In this document: positions 8,094 to 18,568 of the stretch, in pieces
Position numbering within the stretch: position 1 is the stretch's first letter
Layout of the letters: every line of letters begins with the position of its first letter
NCBI RefSeq assembly: GCF_009649685.1
Contig: NZ_WJPK01000004.1
Span: forward strand, 186,001 to 250,000
DNA: 64,000 nt
Direction: 5' to 3'
From: Flavobacteriaceae bacterium EG-1
Lineage (GTDB): Bacteria; Bacteroidota; Bacteroidia; Flavobacteriales; Flavobacteriaceae
The notes under the pieces: generated by a model
Told to the model about the DNA's origin: nothing
The model's database searches: none
What the model saw: only the letters and a program-made list of their open reading frames with translations
Position numbers and translations under genes: made by a program

Positions 8094-9569
8094 TTAATAA
8101 GCTTTTGCAAAAAAGACTCTTTTATTTGATGGTTTACCTGTTACCATACACACGCCTTGCTCCACCTCAACCCCTATAGGAACGCAGCGTATAGTGGCTT
8201 TTGTCTCCGTTTGAATACGTTCTTCGGTTTCATTTGTACCGTCCCAATGCGCAGAAATAAATCCACCTTTTTCTTCTAAAACTTTTTTAAATTCATCATA
8301 AGAATTTACTTCAGTGATATTTTCCTTACGAAAATCGAAAGCCTTTTTATAAATATTCTTTTGAATGTCGTCAAGCAAAAATTCTATTTTACTCACCACT
8401 TCATTGGCCCCTACCGTTTCTTTAACTAACGTATCTCTTCTTGCTACCTCAAAAGTACCATTATCCATATCTCGCTGACCAATAGCCAAACGTACAGGTA
8501 CTCCCTTTAATTCATACTCATTAAATTTAAATCCAGGTTTATGCGTATCTCTATTATCATATTTAACAGAAATACCTTTTGCTCTCAACTCTTTTACAAG
8601 TGGAGCTACTTTATCTGAAATTGCATCTAATTGATCCAATCCTCTATAAATAGGAACAATAACCACTTGAATAGGTGCTAACTTTGGCGGTAACACCAAT
8701 CCATTATCATCGCTATGAGTCATTATTAAAGCCCCCATAAGTCTGGTAGAAACACCCCAAGAAGTTGCCCAAACATGTTCTTTCTTACCTTCTTTACTTG
8801 CAAATTTTACATCAAAAGCTTTGGCAAAATTTTGACCTAAGAAATGTGAGGTTCCAGCTTGCAAGGCTTTACCATCTTGCATTAATGCTTCGATACAATA
8901 TGTTTCTACTGCTCCTGCAAAACGTTCGCTCTCAGTTTTAACACCCTGTATAACGGGCATAGCCATATGGTTCTCTGCAAAATTTGCATATACACCGAGC
9001 ATCAATTCAGCTTCATCGATAGCTTCTTTTTCGGTGGCATGCGCTGTATGCCCTTCTTGCCATAAAAACTCGGCAGTTCTTAAGAATAACCTCGTTCGCA
9101 TTTCCCATCTAACAACATTGGCCCACTGATTAATTAATAGTGGTAAATCGCGATACGATTGAATCCATCTGCGATATGTATCCCAAATAATGGTTTCAGA
9201 AGTTGGTCTAACTATAAGTTCTTCTTCTAGTTTAGCCTCAGGATCAACAATAATACCGCTACCATCTTCATCGTTTTTCAAACGATAATGGGTAACTACG
9301 GCACATTCTTTTGCAAAACCTTCTACATGACTTGCTTCTTTACTTAAATATGATTTTGGGATAAAAAGTGGAAAATAGGCATTTTCATGACCAGTATCCT
9401 TAAACATTTTATCCAATGCTGCTTGCATTTTTTCCCAAATGGCAAACCCATAAGGCTTAATGACCATACAGCCACGAACCCCCGAATTTTCAGCCAAATC
9501 AGCTTTTACAACTAATTCATTATACCATTTGGAATAGTCTTCTTCTCGTTTGGTTAAATTTTTACTCAT
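8094..9569 (-). CDS. proS: Prolyl-tRNA synthetase, archaeal/eukaryotic type
   Basis: 491 residues, the length of the short ProS type 3. Class II motifs are evident: [20 protein letters not shown] (motif 2 region), [17 protein letters not shown] and the C-terminal anticodon-binding domain ([11 protein letters not shown] and following), then a C-terminal extension ending FFAKAY. The large bacterial editing insertion is absent. It charges tRNA-Pro in the cytoplasm. The gene is divergent from the low-complexity lipoprotein at 9664. Confidence 0.98.
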   Translation of the reverse strand: MSKNLTKREEDYSKWYNELVVKADLAENSGVRGCMVIKPYGFAIWEKMQAALDKMFKDTGHENAYFPLFIPKSYLSKEASHVEGFAKECAVVTHYRLKNDEDGSGIIVDPEAKLEEELIVRPTSETIIWDTYRRWIQSYRDLPLLINQWANVVRWEMRTRLFLRTAEFLWQEGHTAHATEKEAIDEAELMLGVYANFAENHMAMPVIQGVKTESERFAGAVETYCIEALMQDGKALQAGTSHFLGQNFAKAFDVKFASKEGKKEHVWATSWGVSTRLMGALIMTHSDDNGLVLPPKLAPIQVVIVPIYRGLDQLDAISDKVAPLVKELRAKGISVKYDNRDTHKPGFKFNEYELKGVPVRLAIGQRDMDNGTFEVARRDTLVKETVGANEVVSKIEFLLDDIQKNIYKKAFDFRKENITEVNSYDEFKKVLEEKGGFISAHWDGTNETEERIQTETKATIRCVPIGVEVEQGVCMVTGKPSNKRVFFAKAY

Positions 9570-9663
9570 TAACAGTACTTTGGCACAAAACTTGTGTTAT
9601 TGATAGAAAATAGTTGGGTAAAACTAGTTATTTTTAGTATGTTCAACAATAAATTCTACAGCT

Positions 9664-10890
9664 ATGATTAATTCTCTATCCCTAAATAATTTTCGCGCGC
9701 TATCCTTTTTGGGTATTGCCGGCTTTTTATTAGCATCCTGCGGGTCATACCAACAAGCCACTTATTATGACAACGATGGTATATATGCTGATAATGCTGA
9801 TAGACCTGTCAGAACTGAGAATAGACCTTCAAATCAGCAACAACCAGTTGAAGACAATAATGTTTATGCTGATTATTTTGCGATGCAAACAAGCCAATAT
9901 GAGAATGTAAATGATGGAGAAATTTTTACCGATATTGATTCATATTCAAGTGTCGAAAATGATAGTCTATCAAATGTTAATTTAACAGACTACTACAATA
10001 GTGATAACGATTATGCTTCTTATGGTGGTTGGGGAGATAACGCTTCTAGCGTAAACGTAACTATCTACGACAACAGTTGGGGATATGGATGGAGCTCTCC
10101 TTGGTTGTGGAATGCATACGGCTGGGGTGGCTATGGCTGGGGAGGCTATGGATACGGCTGGAATCGATGGAATAGATGGAATAATTTTGGCTGGGGTGGC
10201 TATTACGGTTATGGTTGGGGTGGTTATGGATATGGTTGGGCAGGTAGATGGTACGATCCTTTCGGATACTACTATGGATTTAATAATTACAATTATGGGA
10301 GAACAAGATATAACAATTACCGAAGAGCTTACGCATACAATAGTAGCAGACGAGGAGTATATCGAAACACGAACTCAGTAGTTAGAAATTCAACTGCGCT
10401 TCGAGGACGGTCTAATGCAAGTACTACCCGTGGAAACGCATCTAAATATAGGAGCTCAACTAATCGTTCAACAGCGAGAAGTAATGCGGCAACAAGAAGT
10501 TCAAGAACTAGTACTACTGCTAGAAGAAATGTTGGAGTAGATCAAAACCGAAGCTACAGAACTAGTAGAACTACTAGAGCTACTCCACGATATAATACGA
10601 GTTCAAGGAGTAATCAAGTTTATAGAAGCTCTAACCCTAGAAGTACAACATCTAGAAGTTCTACGGCTACTCGCACTAGAAGTACAACACCTAGGAGCAC
10701 TTCAACTTATAGAAGTTCAGGAACTAGAAGTAGTGGAAGCTACAATAGATCTAGTGGAAGTAGCTCCAGAAGCTCTGGCAGTTACAGAAGTTCTAGTAGT
10801 TCAAGTAGATCGTCATCCGCTGTTAGATCATCATCGAGTGGATCTAGTAGGTCATCGGGCTCTAGAAGTAGCAGCAGCAGAAGAAATTAA
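9664..10890 (+). CDS. Low-complexity lipoprotein: Gly/Trp/Tyr-rich core and Arg/Ser/Thr-rich tail
   Basis: 408 residues with lipobox LLASC (Cys26). Residues ~27-115 are acidic and Asn/Asp/Tyr-rich. Residues ~120-205 are dominated by Gly, Trp and Tyr in repeats such as YGWGGYG and WNRWNRWNN. Residues ~220-408 are almost only Ser, Arg and Thr (TARSNAATRSSRTST, SRSSSAVRSSS). The composition implies an intrinsically disordered or adhesive surface lipoprotein with an acidic N-part and a strongly basic tail. I know of no catalytic fold for it. A signal peptide and continuous reading frame support a real gene. Similar genes beside proS are seen in other Flavobacteriia (recalled). Confidence 0.85.
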   Translation: MINSLSLNNFRALSFLGIAGFLLASCGSYQQATYYDNDGIYADNADRPVRTENRPSNQQQPVEDNNVYADYFAMQTSQYENVNDGEIFTDIDSYSSVENDSLSNVNLTDYYNSDNDYASYGGWGDNASSVNVTIYDNSWGYGWSSPWLWNAYGWGGYGWGGYGYGWNRWNRWNNFGWGGYYGYGWGGYGYGWAGRWYDPFGYYYGFNNYNYGRTRYNNYRRAYAYNSSRRGVYRNTNSVVRNSTALRGRSNASTTRGNASKYRSSTNRSTARSNAATRSSRTSTTARRNVGVDQNRSYRTSRTTRATPRYNTSSRSNQVYRSSNPRSTTSRSSTATRTRSTTPRSTSTYRSSGTRSSGSYNRSSGSSSRSSGSYRSSSSSSRSSSAVRSSSSGSSRSSGSRSSSSRRN

Positions 10891-10935
10891 CACTTGCACT
10901 ATAATCATCTAAAAACGATTGTAAATTTATACTCC

Positions 10936-12435
10936 ATGAAAAGATATTTGACTTTCATAACAATGTTGTTATGTGCAATTGGTTCCGCACAAGATATAAA
11001 TGATGTATTAAGATATAGTTCCGAAAACCTACAAGGATCTGCCCGATATCAAAGTATGGGAGGTGCTTTTGGAGCATTAGGCGGAGACTTATCGGCACTA
11101 AATGTTAATCCTGCAGGATCCGCAGTATTTAACAATAGTCTCTTTGGAATTACTGGTACTAATTACAATAGAAAAAATGAAGCTGCGTATTTTGATGGAA
11201 GAACCAATTCTAAACTAAACTCTTTAGAATTTAATCAAATTGGCGGTGTTTTGGTTTTTAAATCTAAAGGTGAATCTCCATGGAAGAAATTAACCTTAGC
11301 CATTAATTATGATTTAGCCCAAAATTTCGACAATGAGACCTTTATAAGAGGTAATAGTACACAAGGTATTGATAATTATTTTTTAGATTATGCCCAAGGT
11401 GCCCCTTTCGCCTCCATACTAACACAAGATGGGGAGTATTTAGAAGACGCTTATTTGGATATTGGTGCACAACAAGGATTTGCTGACCAACAGGCTTTCT
11501 TAGGTTATTACGGTGGAATAATTAATCCTGTAGATGAAAATGACGACAACAATATAGCGTACACAAGTAATTCAGATTACAATTCTGTAAATCAAGAATT
11601 CACACTCAGTACCACAGGATATAACAGCAAATTTGTTGTTAATGGCGCAACGCAATTTGGAGAAAATCTATATTTTGGGGCTTCCCTAAATTTTCATACC
11701 ATCGTATATACACAATACGACGAATTTACTGAAAGAGGTTACAATGCTGGTTCACCAAATAATTTTACAACCTTTGACAATTACTTAAGTACTGAAGGAA
11801 ATGGATTTTCGTTTAGTCTGGGTGCTATTGGCAAAGTAAATGATTTCATTCGCTTAGGTGCAAGCTATCAATCTCCTACTTGGTATCGTTTAACTGACGA
11901 TTTCTCACAGCGCATAAATTCAACTACTGCAGATGATGAGATTGATTATATTAATTTTGATATTATAAATCTTTTTGAACCGTACAAACTAAAAACACCT
12001 GGCAAATTAACTGGAAGCCTAGCATTAGTATTTGGCAAAAATGGTCTTTTAAGTTTAGATTACGGATATCAAGATATGTCCAGTGCGTTATTAAAACCCG
12101 AATCAGATTTTGCGAATGTTAATAATGACATCGCAAATAATTTGGGTAACGTATCTACAATAAAATTAGGCGGTGAATATAGAATACAAAGATTTAGTTT
12201 ACGCGCAGGATACCGTTATGAGCAAAGTCCGTTTACTAATGGTAATACTATAGGAGATTTAAATGGATATTCGGGAGGTCTTGGAATTAATTTTAGAAAA
12301 AGTAGATTAGATATCGCTCTAAATAGAACAGAACAAGAAGTAAATGAAAGATTATTTAACACTGGACTAACTACACCTGCAACAATAGATAGAATTAATA
12401 CAAACGTATCTATTGGTTATACCGTAAATTTCTAA
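10936..12435 (+). CDS. OmpP1/FadL/TodX-type outer membrane transport protein
   Basis: 499 residues from the ATG at 10936. An upstream in-frame TTG at 10894 would bury the signal peptide, so the ATG (MKRYLTFITMLLCAIGSAQ) is chosen. The mature start carries the FadL-family signature: SARYQSMGGAFGALGGDLSA followed by NPAGSAVF. The rest is a beta-barrel of alternating strands ending in an aromatic C-terminal residue (GYTVNF). Members move hydrophobic compounds across the outer membrane; the Bacteroidota substrate is unknown. It follows the low-complexity lipoprotein by about 45 bp and ends at a strong terminator. Confidence 0.9.
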   Translation: MKRYLTFITMLLCAIGSAQDINDVLRYSSENLQGSARYQSMGGAFGALGGDLSALNVNPAGSAVFNNSLFGITGTNYNRKNEAAYFDGRTNSKLNSLEFNQIGGVLVFKSKGESPWKKLTLAINYDLAQNFDNETFIRGNSTQGIDNYFLDYAQGAPFASILTQDGEYLEDAYLDIGAQQGFADQQAFLGYYGGIINPVDENDDNNIAYTSNSDYNSVNQEFTLSTTGYNSKFVVNGATQFGENLYFGASLNFHTIVYTQYDEFTERGYNAGSPNNFTTFDNYLSTEGNGFSFSLGAIGKVNDFIRLGASYQSPTWYRLTDDFSQRINSTTADDEIDYINFDIINLFEPYKLKTPGKLTGSLALVFGKNGLLSLDYGYQDMSSALLKPESDFANVNNDIANNLGNVSTIKLGGEYRIQRFSLRAGYRYEQSPFTNGNTIGDLNGYSGGLGINFRKSRLDIALNRTEQEVNERLFNTGLTTPATIDRINTNVSIGYTVNF

Positions 12436-12460
12436 AGGATTAAAAGAATAAGAATTAAAA

Positions 12461-12490
12461 GAGGGCTAGTAATTACTAGCCTTTTTTTTT
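12461..12490. terminator. Intrinsic terminator between convergent genes
   Basis: The perfect palindrome GGCTAGTAATTACTAGCC (12464-12481) is followed by a run of nine T. It ends transcription of the FadL-type gene and overlaps the stop region of the convergent T9SS cargo gene. Confidence 0.85.
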
Positions 12491-13940
12491 ATCGTTTAAG
12501 AGTAAAATGAGGCTGAATAGTTCTTGCCACAATAACTGTATCGTCGGTACGTTCGTATTCGAGACGGAACCAATAATCTGTAGACGGCATGCGGGCTCCA
12601 TTATAAGTACCATCCCAATCGGCATTTACTGCTAGTTGCTCTAAAAGCTTTCCATAACGATCAAATATATAAACAGAAGGGTTAATTAGCTCTTCTATTC
12701 CTTTTACATTCCAAGTATCATTTGCACCGTCACCATTTGGTGTGAAAAATTTAGGATAACCCACTACTAAAAACTCAATAGGTTCGGTAATACCACATCC
12801 ATTTTTATCATTAATAACAACTGTATTAACACCAGGAGGAATGTCATTAAAAATTGGATCATCTTGAAATTCTCCATCATTTATGGCGTACTCATAATCA
12901 CTATTACCATCAACAATTATTTCAACACTGTAAACATCATGAATATCACTAGCAATAAGATCATCTATTACTCGTACTTCTTCCAAAACTGGCTCACCAT
13001 GAAAAGTTATTAAAATTCCTCCTTCATCGGCTACTGTAGGTGGCGAACCTGAAGCTGTCGTAATTTCAGCAAAATATCTCCCTGTGTTGGGGCTAGCCAC
13101 TATATACTCTGCTCCAAAAGCACCAGTTCCCGACAAGGTTGCGTCTATTGTTCCATCATCATCATAATCAACCGTCCATTCAACACTAGCTATATCTGCT
13201 CCAGCAGGTGAATTTAAAGCACTTAAAGTAATATCTGGATCACCTTCGCAAGCAACAATATCCAAACCTAAAAACTCATCTCGCAGTGTACAATCTAAAG
13301 CAGTATCTTGATCAGCATCAACAGAGCTGCCTGTAAAGGTTAACATAAAAGGCTCTGGTTCATCATCAAAATTAGTATTGAAGTTATTAATAAGAATATA
13401 ATAAATTTCGCCAGCTTGAACCTCTAAAAACTCATCGTAAGTATTTTGACTTTGGGTAACATTAGGTGCACCTTCTTGTCCGTTTTCTGGATTTATTCCA
13501 AGGCCAGTAAAATTTGTATTATTAACCTCATAATTACAACGAATAGGAATTGCAGTTCCATTACTAATATCACCACAATCTACATCTGGTCCATAAACAG
13601 CAAAATCCCATTCAGCTGTAGGAGTGGTACCGCTTACTGGTATTGATTCTATATCGAAACCTACCTGTCCGCCTGTTCCAGCTCTAAAAACATACCAAGC
13701 TGTATTGTTCTCTATATTAGCATTAACAAGGCTGCCTTTTTCTAAACAACCGGTTTCGGTAATTACTTCGGGATCAAAATCATCAATATCACCGCCGCCA
13801 TCTGCCATGCCCATAATTGGCGTATCAGCACAAACTGGTATGGCACTTCTACAATCAGGTGAATTCGGAGAGGTTTGCCCTCTCATATTAAGTGAAACTA
13901 ATAATAGGCACGCGCACAAGGCACTAACAAGTATACGCAT
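12489..13940 (-). CDS. Secreted protein with T9SS type B (CHU_C) sorting domain
   Basis: 483 residues. A signal peptide (to about residue 22) is followed by a Cys-containing segment with CRSAIPVCADTP, beta-sandwich-like parts and a C-terminal domain beginning KFFTPNGDGANDTWNVKG. That motif plus PSVYIFDRYGKLLEQL and DWDGTYNGARMPSTDYWFRL is the gliding-motility CHU_C type B sorting signal. The protein is therefore predicted to pass the Sec system, then the type IX machinery, to the surface or medium. No enzymatic motif is seen. It is transcribed alone. Confidence 0.92.
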   Translation of the reverse strand: MRILVSALCACLLLVSLNMRGQTSPNSPDCRSAIPVCADTPIMGMADGGGDIDDFDPEVITETGCLEKGSLVNANIENNTAWYVFRAGTGGQVGFDIESIPVSGTTPTAEWDFAVYGPDVDCGDISNGTAIPIRCNYEVNNTNFTGLGINPENGQEGAPNVTQSQNTYDEFLEVQAGEIYYILINNFNTNFDDEPEPFMLTFTGSSVDADQDTALDCTLRDEFLGLDIVACEGDPDITLSALNSPAGADIASVEWTVDYDDDGTIDATLSGTGAFGAEYIVASPNTGRYFAEITTASGSPPTVADEGGILITFHGEPVLEEVRVIDDLIASDIHDVYSVEIIVDGNSDYEYAINDGEFQDDPIFNDIPPGVNTVVINDKNGCGITEPIEFLVVGYPKFFTPNGDGANDTWNVKGIEELINPSVYIFDRYGKLLEQLAVNADWDGTYNGARMPSTDYWFRLEYERTDDTVIVARTIQPHFTLKR

Positions 13941-14444
13941 AAAGTGGGGCTATTGATGTAACGAAAGCTTTGAATGATTGCAATATTAATTAAATAGAAT
14001 CCAGAAAATCTTAACCACTAAATAGAATAAAACCCTTGTTACCTAATGTTTATAATAAGTTACATTCCACTATTTCTCACTTCCTATCCAAAGTCCTATT
14101 TCAAAGCCTTCTTATCTGCAATCAATAATAATAACTCATATGAGCCGGTTTTAGTATGCTTTAGACGGAATAATATTACAGTTAATCGATGAGGCTAACC
14201 CTATTAATAAACGACAACGCATTTTTTTTATAATTCATACTAATACCATTTCTTAAAAAGTAAGGAAAACAGCAAAAAAAAGATAAAAACTGACCCGTTT
14301 GCAATAATTACCAGTGAAATGCAAAAGTAAATCTCGTATATTATGCATTAAATACTTAACATCAATTTAAGTTTGCAATTCATTAAACACAAGTTAAAGT
14401 TGCTTTTTATCCATATCTTTGCATTTCGTTTAAGCCTTATTTGA
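13941..14444 (+). promoter_or_regulatory. 504-bp gene-free region upstream of folE; -7 element at 14414-14421
   Basis: No ORF, RNA gene or clear hairpin was found in this AT-rich stretch. TATCTTTG at 14414-14421 fits the -7 consensus TAnnTTTG and lies 23 bp before the folE ATG. The nearest TTG (14400-14402) is only 11 bp upstream, so the -33 element is unclear. The size of the region leaves room for an unseen small RNA or regulator site, but I see none. Confidence 0.4.
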
Positions 14445-15125
14445 ATGAAAATCGACAATACTTTGGAAGAGCAATTTGAAGAGTTAGGAAACGACCATGT
14501 TTCCGCTTCTCAAGACACACCGATGCGTGAAGATGCATTTGTTTTAACAGATGATGAGAAGATAGAACGAATTCGTGAAAATATTCGCGAAGTTATGTTA
14601 ACACTAGGATTAGACCTAGATGATGACAGTTTACAAGGAACTCCAAACAGGGTTGCTAAAATGTTCGTAAATGAAATATTTGGTGGATTAAACCCGAAAA
14701 AGAAACCTAAATCTTCTACATTCGACAACAAGTACAAGTATGGAGAAATGCTTGTTGAAAAAAATATTACTTTATATTCTACATGTGAGCACCATTTACT
14801 ACCTATTGTAGGTAAAGCTCATATCGCATATATATCGAATGGTACTGTAGTTGGACTATCTAAAATGAATAGGATTGTTGATTATTTTGCTAAAAGACCT
14901 CAAGTGCAAGAACGATTAAATATTCAAATAGTAAAGGAACTACAAAAAGTACTTAACACAGAAGATGTTGCCTGTGTAATAGATGCAAAGCATTTATGTG
15001 TAAATTCTCGAGGTATTAGAGATATTGATAGCAGTACAGTTACCGCAGAATATGGAGGAAAATTTAAAGAAGAAGGCACTCGTCGTGAATTTTTAGACTA
15101 TATCAATTTAGAAACTAATTATTAA
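14445..15125 (+). CDS. folE: GTP cyclohydrolase I
   Basis: 226 residues. It converts GTP to dihydroneopterin triphosphate, the first step of tetrahydrofolate (and related pterin) synthesis, in the cytoplasm. Zinc ligands are visible as STCEHH (Cys114, His117) and Cys185 in [12 protein letters not shown]. The GTPCH-I core segment TPNRVAKMF is present. An acidic N-terminal extension of ~35 residues precedes the core. cysS starts 14 bp later on the same strand, so folE and cysS are likely co-transcribed. Confidence 0.97.
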   Translation: MKIDNTLEEQFEELGNDHVSASQDTPMREDAFVLTDDEKIERIRENIREVMLTLGLDLDDDSLQGTPNRVAKMFVNEIFGGLNPKKKPKSSTFDNKYKYGEMLVEKNITLYSTCEHHLLPIVGKAHIAYISNGTVVGLSKMNRIVDYFAKRPQVQERLNIQIVKELQKVLNTEDVACVIDAKHLCVNSRGIRDIDSSTVTAEYGGKFKEEGTRREFLDYINLETNY

Positions 15126-15139
15126 TTGTTCAATACAGC

Positions 15140-16621
15140 ATGAACTTGTACGAAGAGCAATCACTAAAAATATACAATTCACTTTCTGGTAAAAAAGAAC
15201 TTTTCCAACCTATAAATGAGGGACATATTGGCATGTACGTTTGTGGCCCAACGGTTTATAGCAATGTTCATTTAGGTAATTGTAGAACTTTCATGTCTTT
15301 TGATATGATATTTCGATATTTTAAACATTTAGGATATAAAGTTCGTTATGTAAGAAATATTACAGATGCCGGTCATTTGGTTGATGATGCAGAAGATGGT
15401 GAAGATAAGATTGCTAAAAAGGCTAGACTTGAGAAAATTGAACCAATGGAAGTTGTACAACGTTATACGGTTGATTTTCACAATATTCTTGAACAATTTA
15501 ATTTCTTACCGCCAAGTATTGAGCCCACAGCTACTGGTCATATTATAGAACAAATTGAAATTATTAAAGATATTCTTGTTAAAGGTTTTGCATATGAAAC
15601 AAATGGCTCTGTATACTTTGATGTAAAAAAGTTTAATGAAGCTCACGAATATGGCAAATTAAGTGGTCGAAAATTGGAAGATATGATTGCCAATACTCGA
15701 GAACTTACCGCTCAAGATGATAAGCATAGTCCACAAGATTTTGCACTTTGGAAAAAAGCTGAACCGCAACATATAATGCGTTGGCCTTCACCATGGGGCG
15801 ACGGTTTTCCTGGATGGCACTTAGAATGTACTGCTATGAGTACAAAATATTTGGGTGAAACATTTGATATTCACGGTGGTGGAATGGATTTAAAATTCCC
15901 GCATCACGAATGTGAAATTGCGCAAGCTGAAGCTAGTAATGGTAAATCGCCCGTACACTATTGGCTTCATGCGAATATGCTGACTATGAACGGTAAGAAA
16001 ATGGCAAAATCAACTGGAAATAACATTTTACCTGGTGAAATATTTACAGGTGAAAATGATATTTTGAGCAAAGCATTTGCCCCATCGGTGGTCCGTTTTT
16101 TTATGATGCAAGCGCATTACACAAGTATTCTCGATTTAAGTAATGAAGCACTATTAGCTTCCGAAAAAGGATACAATAAATTAATGGATGCTGTAGATGC
16201 TATTGAAAACCTACCGGAAGGAAATGCTACTGACTTCAATATAACTAATTGGCAACAAAAGTGCTATGACGCTATGAATGACGACTTTAACACCCCCATT
16301 TTAATAGCACAATTATTTGATGCAGTAAAACATATTAATCTCATAAAAGAAGGTAGAGAGCTTATTTCTAAAGAAGATAAGAAGTTGTTAGAGAAAAGTA
16401 TATATGCCTTTGTATTCGATATTCTTGGGTTAGAAAACGCACAAAACAACAATGCTAATTCTGATAAATTATCAGGAGTAGTTTCACTTTTAATAGAATT
16501 AAGAGACGAAGCTCGTGCAAATAAAGATTTTGCCACATCAGACAAAATTAGAGATCAATTAACAGAACTAGGTATTCAGTTAAAGGATGGTAAAGATGGC
16601 ACTTCATTTAGTGTCTCCTAA
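15140..16621 (+). CDS. cysS: Cysteinyl-tRNA synthetase
   Basis: 493 residues. Class I motifs: the HIGH equivalent HLGN at 44-47 and KMAKS at about 287-291. The zinc site for Cys discrimination includes Cys35 in [14 protein letters not shown] and the WHLECTAM and [10 protein letters not shown] segments. It charges tRNA-Cys. It is downstream of folE and upstream of yidD, all on the plus strand. Confidence 0.98.
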   Translation: MNLYEEQSLKIYNSLSGKKELFQPINEGHIGMYVCGPTVYSNVHLGNCRTFMSFDMIFRYFKHLGYKVRYVRNITDAGHLVDDAEDGEDKIAKKARLEKIEPMEVVQRYTVDFHNILEQFNFLPPSIEPTATGHIIEQIEIIKDILVKGFAYETNGSVYFDVKKFNEAHEYGKLSGRKLEDMIANTRELTAQDDKHSPQDFALWKKAEPQHIMRWPSPWGDGFPGWHLECTAMSTKYLGETFDIHGGGMDLKFPHHECEIAQAEASNGKSPVHYWLHANMLTMNGKKMAKSTGNNILPGEIFTGENDILSKAFAPSVVRFFMMQAHYTSILDLSNEALLASEKGYNKLMDAVDAIENLPEGNATDFNITNWQQKCYDAMNDDFNTPILIAQLFDAVKHINLIKEGRELISKEDKKLLEKSIYAFVFDILGLENAQNNNANSDKLSGVVSLLIELRDEARANKDFATSDKIRDQLTELGIQLKDGKDGTSFSVS

Positions 16622-16702
16622 ACTTAAAAATGCAATTAAAAATCATTTTTATTGATTAAAGCAAGACTTCTTTGAACAAATTTAAGATAGGTTTTGATTC
16701 TC

Positions 16703-16924
16703 ATGAAAAAAATACTGATAGCACCTTTTGTATTACTTGTAAAATTCTATCAGAGTGTTATCTCTCCATTTACCCCGGCTACTTGTCGCTACTCCCCTAC
16801 ATGTTCGCAATATTCTCTTGAAGCATTACAAAAGCATGGATTATTTAAAGGTGGTTGGTTGGCAATTAAAAGAATATTTAGTTGTCACCCATGGGGCGGT
16901 AAAGGTTATGATCCAGTACCGTAA
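16703..16924 (+). CDS. yidD: Membrane protein insertion efficiency factor YidD
   Basis: 73 residues from the ATG at 16703 (an in-frame TTG three codons upstream is less likely). The family core is complete: [20 protein letters not shown] with its Cys pair, [19 protein letters not shown] and the terminal GYDPVP. YidD is a small membrane-associated protein assisting YidC-dependent insertion. It is about 80 bp downstream of cysS. It is not next to rnpA/yidC, the common proteobacterial location. Confidence 0.95.
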   Translation: MKKILIAPFVLLVKFYQSVISPFTPATCRYSPTCSQYSLEALQKHGLFKGGWLAIKRIFSCHPWGGKGYDPVP

Positions 16925-17116
16925 TTAAATTAAAATTCACAAACACCCTATTTTATTTATTAAAAAAGCGGCACTTTCATCTACTTTAGACTTTGATGCA
17001 TTGTAAAATCATAATTAACCGCTAGGATTGGATGTATACGAAAGTCAACTTTCTATTAGGTAAAAACAAAGCTGTCTAGTATCATTTTTCTATCTTAGCC
17101 TTTCAAACTAATTACT

Positions 17117-18052
17117 ATGCTTTTTTTAGGTATTACATGGAATCCGAGTGATACATTATTCACAATTGGACCACTACAAATAAAATATTACAACTTACTT
17201 TGGATTACTGCTTTTGCATTAGGATGGGCATTGATGAAAAAAATTTTTCAGAGTGAGAACAAATCGATGGAAAAGCTCGATTCACTTTTTATACATACTG
17301 TAATTGCAACTATGTTAGGCGCCCGATTAGGACATGTATTTTTCTATGATTGGCCCTATTATAAAAATCATTTATTAGAAATTCTTTTACCAATACGCGA
17401 AGGGTCTGATGGTTTCGAATTTACAGGTTTTACAGGTTTAGCAAGTCATGGAGCAGCAATTGGCATCATTATTGGCATGATGCTTTTTATTCGAAAATGG
17501 CCGGAGTTTACACTATTAGGTATCTTAGACCGCGTGGTTATTCCTGTATCTATAGGAGCTGTTTGTATTCGAGTGGGTAATTTTTTCAATTCAGAAATAA
17601 ACGGAAAACCAGTAGATGAATCATTTGTATTTGCTACCAAGTTTATTAGAGATTCGGATGACATGCACCCTTCAAAAGTAATGAGTATTACAAAGCAAAA
17701 CGACTTAAATTCCGCTTATGATGCCTTAACAACAAATCCACAATTTTCAGAATTTGTAGCAGCTATTCCTTACCGACATCCAGCGCAATTATATGAAGCA
17801 TTTTGTTATGTATTCGTATTTATCATCTTATGGTATTTGTTCTGGAAAACTGATAAAAAGGAAAAAGCAGGATTTTTATTCGGAACTTTTCTTGTTTTAC
17901 TTTGGACCATTCGCTTTTTTGCTGAATACCTTAAAAAAAGCCAAGGTGGTTTCGAAGAATCACTCGGTCTTTTATCAACTGGCCAATGGCTTAGTATACC
18001 TTTTATTATTATCGGATTATACTTTATGTTTAGACCTACAAAAACTGCCTAA
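17117..18052 (+). CDS. lgt: Phosphatidylglycerol-prolipoprotein diacylglyceryl transferase
   Basis: 311 residues, polytopic. It transfers diacylglycerol from phosphatidylglycerol to the lipobox Cys of prolipoproteins, an essential step for the many lipoproteins in this window. Seen: the ARLGHVFFYDW segment, the SHGAAIG loop and the Lgt signature IRVGNFFNSEINGKPVD. A loop of ~35 residues around DDMHPSKVMSITKQNDLN is longer than in E. coli, as common in Bacteroidota. It starts an operon with the DUF192 and hydrolase genes (11 bp and 4 bp gaps). Confidence 0.97.
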   Translation: MLFLGITWNPSDTLFTIGPLQIKYYNLLWITAFALGWALMKKIFQSENKSMEKLDSLFIHTVIATMLGARLGHVFFYDWPYYKNHLLEILLPIREGSDGFEFTGFTGLASHGAAIGIIIGMMLFIRKWPEFTLLGILDRVVIPVSIGAVCIRVGNFFNSEINGKPVDESFVFATKFIRDSDDMHPSKVMSITKQNDLNSAYDALTTNPQFSEFVAAIPYRHPAQLYEAFCYVFVFIILWYLFWKTDKKEKAGFLFGTFLVLLWTIRFFAEYLKKSQGGFEESLGLLSTGQWLSIPFIIIGLYFMFRPTKTA

Positions 18053-18063
18053 ATTAATTTACT

Positions 18064-18564
18064 ATGTCCGAATTGAAAAGTGTTCATTTTTTACTTCTAG
18101 GTTTCACCTTTTTAATTTTTTTACAATTTTCTTGCAAAGACAAACCAAAAAATTTAATTAAAACTGAAGAAGTTACTTTTACAAAAGAGGGTGAATTACG
18201 TATCTTTAAACAAGATAAAGATTCACTTTTAGCTTCATTAAATATAGAGTTTGCTGAAAGTGAATATGAGACTCAAACCGGATTAATGTATCGCCATAGT
18301 ATGGAAAATACGCAAGGCATGTTATTTGTATTCCCTAATGAAGCGATGCATTCATTCTATATGAAAAACACAGAATTTCCATTAGATATCATCTTCATTA
18401 AAGCCGATTCTACCATAGGAAGTTTTCAGGAAAATGCCCAACCTTTTAGTGAGAATGGACTTTCATCACAAGTGCCAATAAAATTTGTACTTGAAGTTAA
18501 TGCTGGCTTAGCGGAAAAATGGTTACTGGAAGTTGGAGATAAAATAGAATTTCAAAAAAATTAA
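18064..18564 (+). CDS. DUF192 family lipoprotein
   Basis: 166 residues. The N-terminal hydrophobic segment ends in FSC (Cys24, lipobox-like LQFSC), so it is probably exported and lipid-modified. Residues ~60-165 form the DUF192 fold: TGLMYRHSMENTQGMLFVFP, FYMKNTEFPLDIIFI and the terminal KFVLEVNAGLAEKWLLEVGD. DUF192 proteins are small beta-barrel-like proteins of unknown function. It lies between lgt and the hydrolase gene in an apparent operon. Confidence 0.92.
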   Translation: MSELKSVHFLLLGFTFLIFLQFSCKDKPKNLIKTEEVTFTKEGELRIFKQDKDSLLASLNIEFAESEYETQTGLMYRHSMENTQGMLFVFPNEAMHSFYMKNTEFPLDIIFIKADSTIGSFQENAQPFSENGLSSQVPIKFVLEVNAGLAEKWLLEVGDKIEFQKN

Positions 18565-18568
18565 AGTT

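Noticed and set aside
10085-10381. Open frame of 98 codons inside the Gly/Trp-rich lipoprotein gene
   Set aside because: It is produced by the repetitive GGN-rich DNA read in another frame; no start context or family features.
10894-10935. Upstream TTG start for the FadL-type gene
   Set aside because: It would put 14 extra polar residues before a normal signal peptide; the ATG at 10936 is preferred.
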